A stretch of 64,000 nt of DNA from Pseudomonadota bacterium (GTDB lineage Bacteria; Pseudomonadota; Alphaproteobacteria; Rhodobacterales; Rhodobacteraceae). Shown here piece by piece: positions 63,243 through 64,000 of the stretch. The notes below the pieces were generated by a model, which saw nothing but the letters and a program-made list of their open reading frames with translations, made no database searches and was not told the origin of the DNA. Position 1 is the stretch's first letter, and the number at the start of each line of letters is the position of its first letter. The stretch covers positions 62,001 through 126,000 of the forward strand of contig JAIUPD010000007.1 in assembly GCA_020161615.1 (NCBI GenBank), in the 5' to 3' direction. A program made the position numbers and the translations under genes.

Positions 63243-64000
63243 ATGACCCGCCTCACCCTCACCCGCCCCGACGATTTCCACCTCCACCTGCGCGACGGCG
63301 CCATGCTTCAGGGCATCGCCCCCGAATCGGCGCGCGATTTCGCCCGGGCGATCATCATGCCCAACCTGGTGCCGCCGGTCGTCACCGGGGCCGAGGCCGA
63401 GGCCTATCGCCAGCGGATCGCGGCGGCGCTGCCGGGGGTGGATTTCACCCCGCTGATGACGCTCTACCTGACCGAAGAGACGGATCCCGCCGATCTGGTC
63501 GCCGCGCATCGCGCCGGCATCGTCACCGCCGTCAAGCTCTATCCCGCCGGCGCGACCACCAACTCGGCGTCAGGCGTGCGCGACTTCGCCAAGGTGGCCA
63601 AGGTGTTCGAGGCGATGGCCGAAGCGGGCGTGCCGCTTTGCGTCCATGGCGAGGTGACCGCGGCCGAGATCGACATCTTCGACCGCGAGGCGGTGTTCAT
63701 CGAAACGGTGCTGGACCCGATCCGCCGCGCCCATCCCGGCCTCAAGGTGATCATGGAACACGTGACCACCAAGGATGCGGTCGAGTATGTGCGGGCCAAT
63801 CCGCAGGGGCTGGGCGCCACGATCACCACGCATCACCTGATCCTGAACCGCAATTCGCTGCTGGTCGGCGGCATGCGGCCGCATTACTACTGCCTCCCCG
63901 TCGCCAAGCGCGAGATCCACCGCCAGGCGCTGGTCGAGGCCGCGCTTTCGGGCGATCCCCGCTTTTTCCTGGGCACCGATTCCGCGCCGCACAGCGACGA
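63243..64000 (+). CDS. pyrC: Dihydroorotase, N-terminal part (cut by window edge)
   Basis: The first 252 codons are in the window; the gene continues past the right edge. It is the type I homodimeric (E. coli PyrC) form that closes carbamoyl aspartate to dihydroorotate in pyrimidine synthesis. Metal-site motifs are present: [10 protein letters not shown], the carboxylated Lys in [54 protein letters not shown] and GTDSAPHSD. Start at ATG 63243. Confidence 0.94.
   Translation, partial: MTRLTLTRPDDFHLHLRDGAMLQGIAPESARDFARAIIMPNLVPPVVTGAEAEAYRQRIAAALPGVDFTPLMTLYLTEETDPADLVAAHRAGIVTAVKLYPAGATTNSASGVRDFAKVAKVFEAMAEAGVPLCVHGEVTAAEIDIFDREAVFIETVLDPIRRAHPGLKVIMEHVTTKDAVEYVRANPQGLGATITTHHLILNRNSLLVGGMRPHYYCLPVAKREIHRQALVEAALSGDPRFFLGTDSAPHSD

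Overview
The window is high-GC alphaproteobacterial chromosome, most likely Rhodobacteraceae (Rhodobacter/Paracoccus/Rhodovulum relatives). The evidence is the dusB(nifR3)-ntrB-ntrC-ntrY-ntrX-trkA-trkH-hfq-hflX order, a Rhodobacter-type NtrC without the GAFTGA loop, fused ispDF, xdhABC of R. capsulatus type and a GapR (DUF2312) protein. Genes are packed tightly with many ATGA/TTGA overlaps. I see no insertion sequence, prophage, integrase or CRISPR array. Two tRNA genes (Ser-TGA, Thr-TGT) are present, and both outermost genes are cut by the window edges.

Layout. 0-10 kb: a DUF1428 fragment, a hydantoinase/oxoprolinase-like protein, tRNA-Ser, a divergent HxlR regulator/SDR pair, a hotdog thioesterase, a ThDP enzyme, a glutaredoxin-MauE membrane fusion, glycerate 2-kinase, and a FecR/Crp-Fnr pair. 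10-20 kb: TrmJ-like methyltransferase, heme A synthase, M32 carboxypeptidase, a membrane spermidine-synthase-like protein, an Lrp regulator divergent from a 1122-aa indolepyruvate:ferredoxin oxidoreductase, then KDPG aldolase. 20-34 kb: an enoyl-CoA hydratase-like protein and dnaE on the minus strand, then one long plus-strand purine operon (xdhA-xdhB-xdhC, a BMP/nucleoside-type ABC ATPase, two permeases and a binding protein) that combines uptake of a purine or nucleoside with its oxidation. 34-42 kb: a PhyH dioxygenase, small proteins, gapR, a sulfotransferase-like protein, tRNA-Thr, an unknown gene, then a four-gene cassette (HAD-UbiA, GtrA, DprE1-like oxidase, DprE2-like reductase).

42-56 kb: a proline/alanine-rich envelope protein of unknown function, then the long minus-strand nitrogen-regulation and potassium operon, with hfq and hflX at its downstream end. 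56-64 kb: ispDF-pgpA-cinA(C-terminal type), an ammonium transporter with no glnK beside it, a COQ10/RatA-type START protein, hpt, a Sel1-repeat protein, a methyltransferase, an alpha/beta-hydrolase-like protein of unknown function and the start of pyrC.

The most interesting locus is 37760-41665. Its gene set matches the mycobacterial route to decaprenyl-phosphoryl-D-arabinofuranose: DPPR synthase, a phosphatase, DprE1 and DprE2, plus GtrA. No arabinosyltransferase is visible in the window, and the DprE1-like protein has alanine where the mycobacterial enzyme has the cysteine attacked by benzothiazinones. This suggests a polyprenyl-phosphate-arabinose donor made for an unknown surface glycan.
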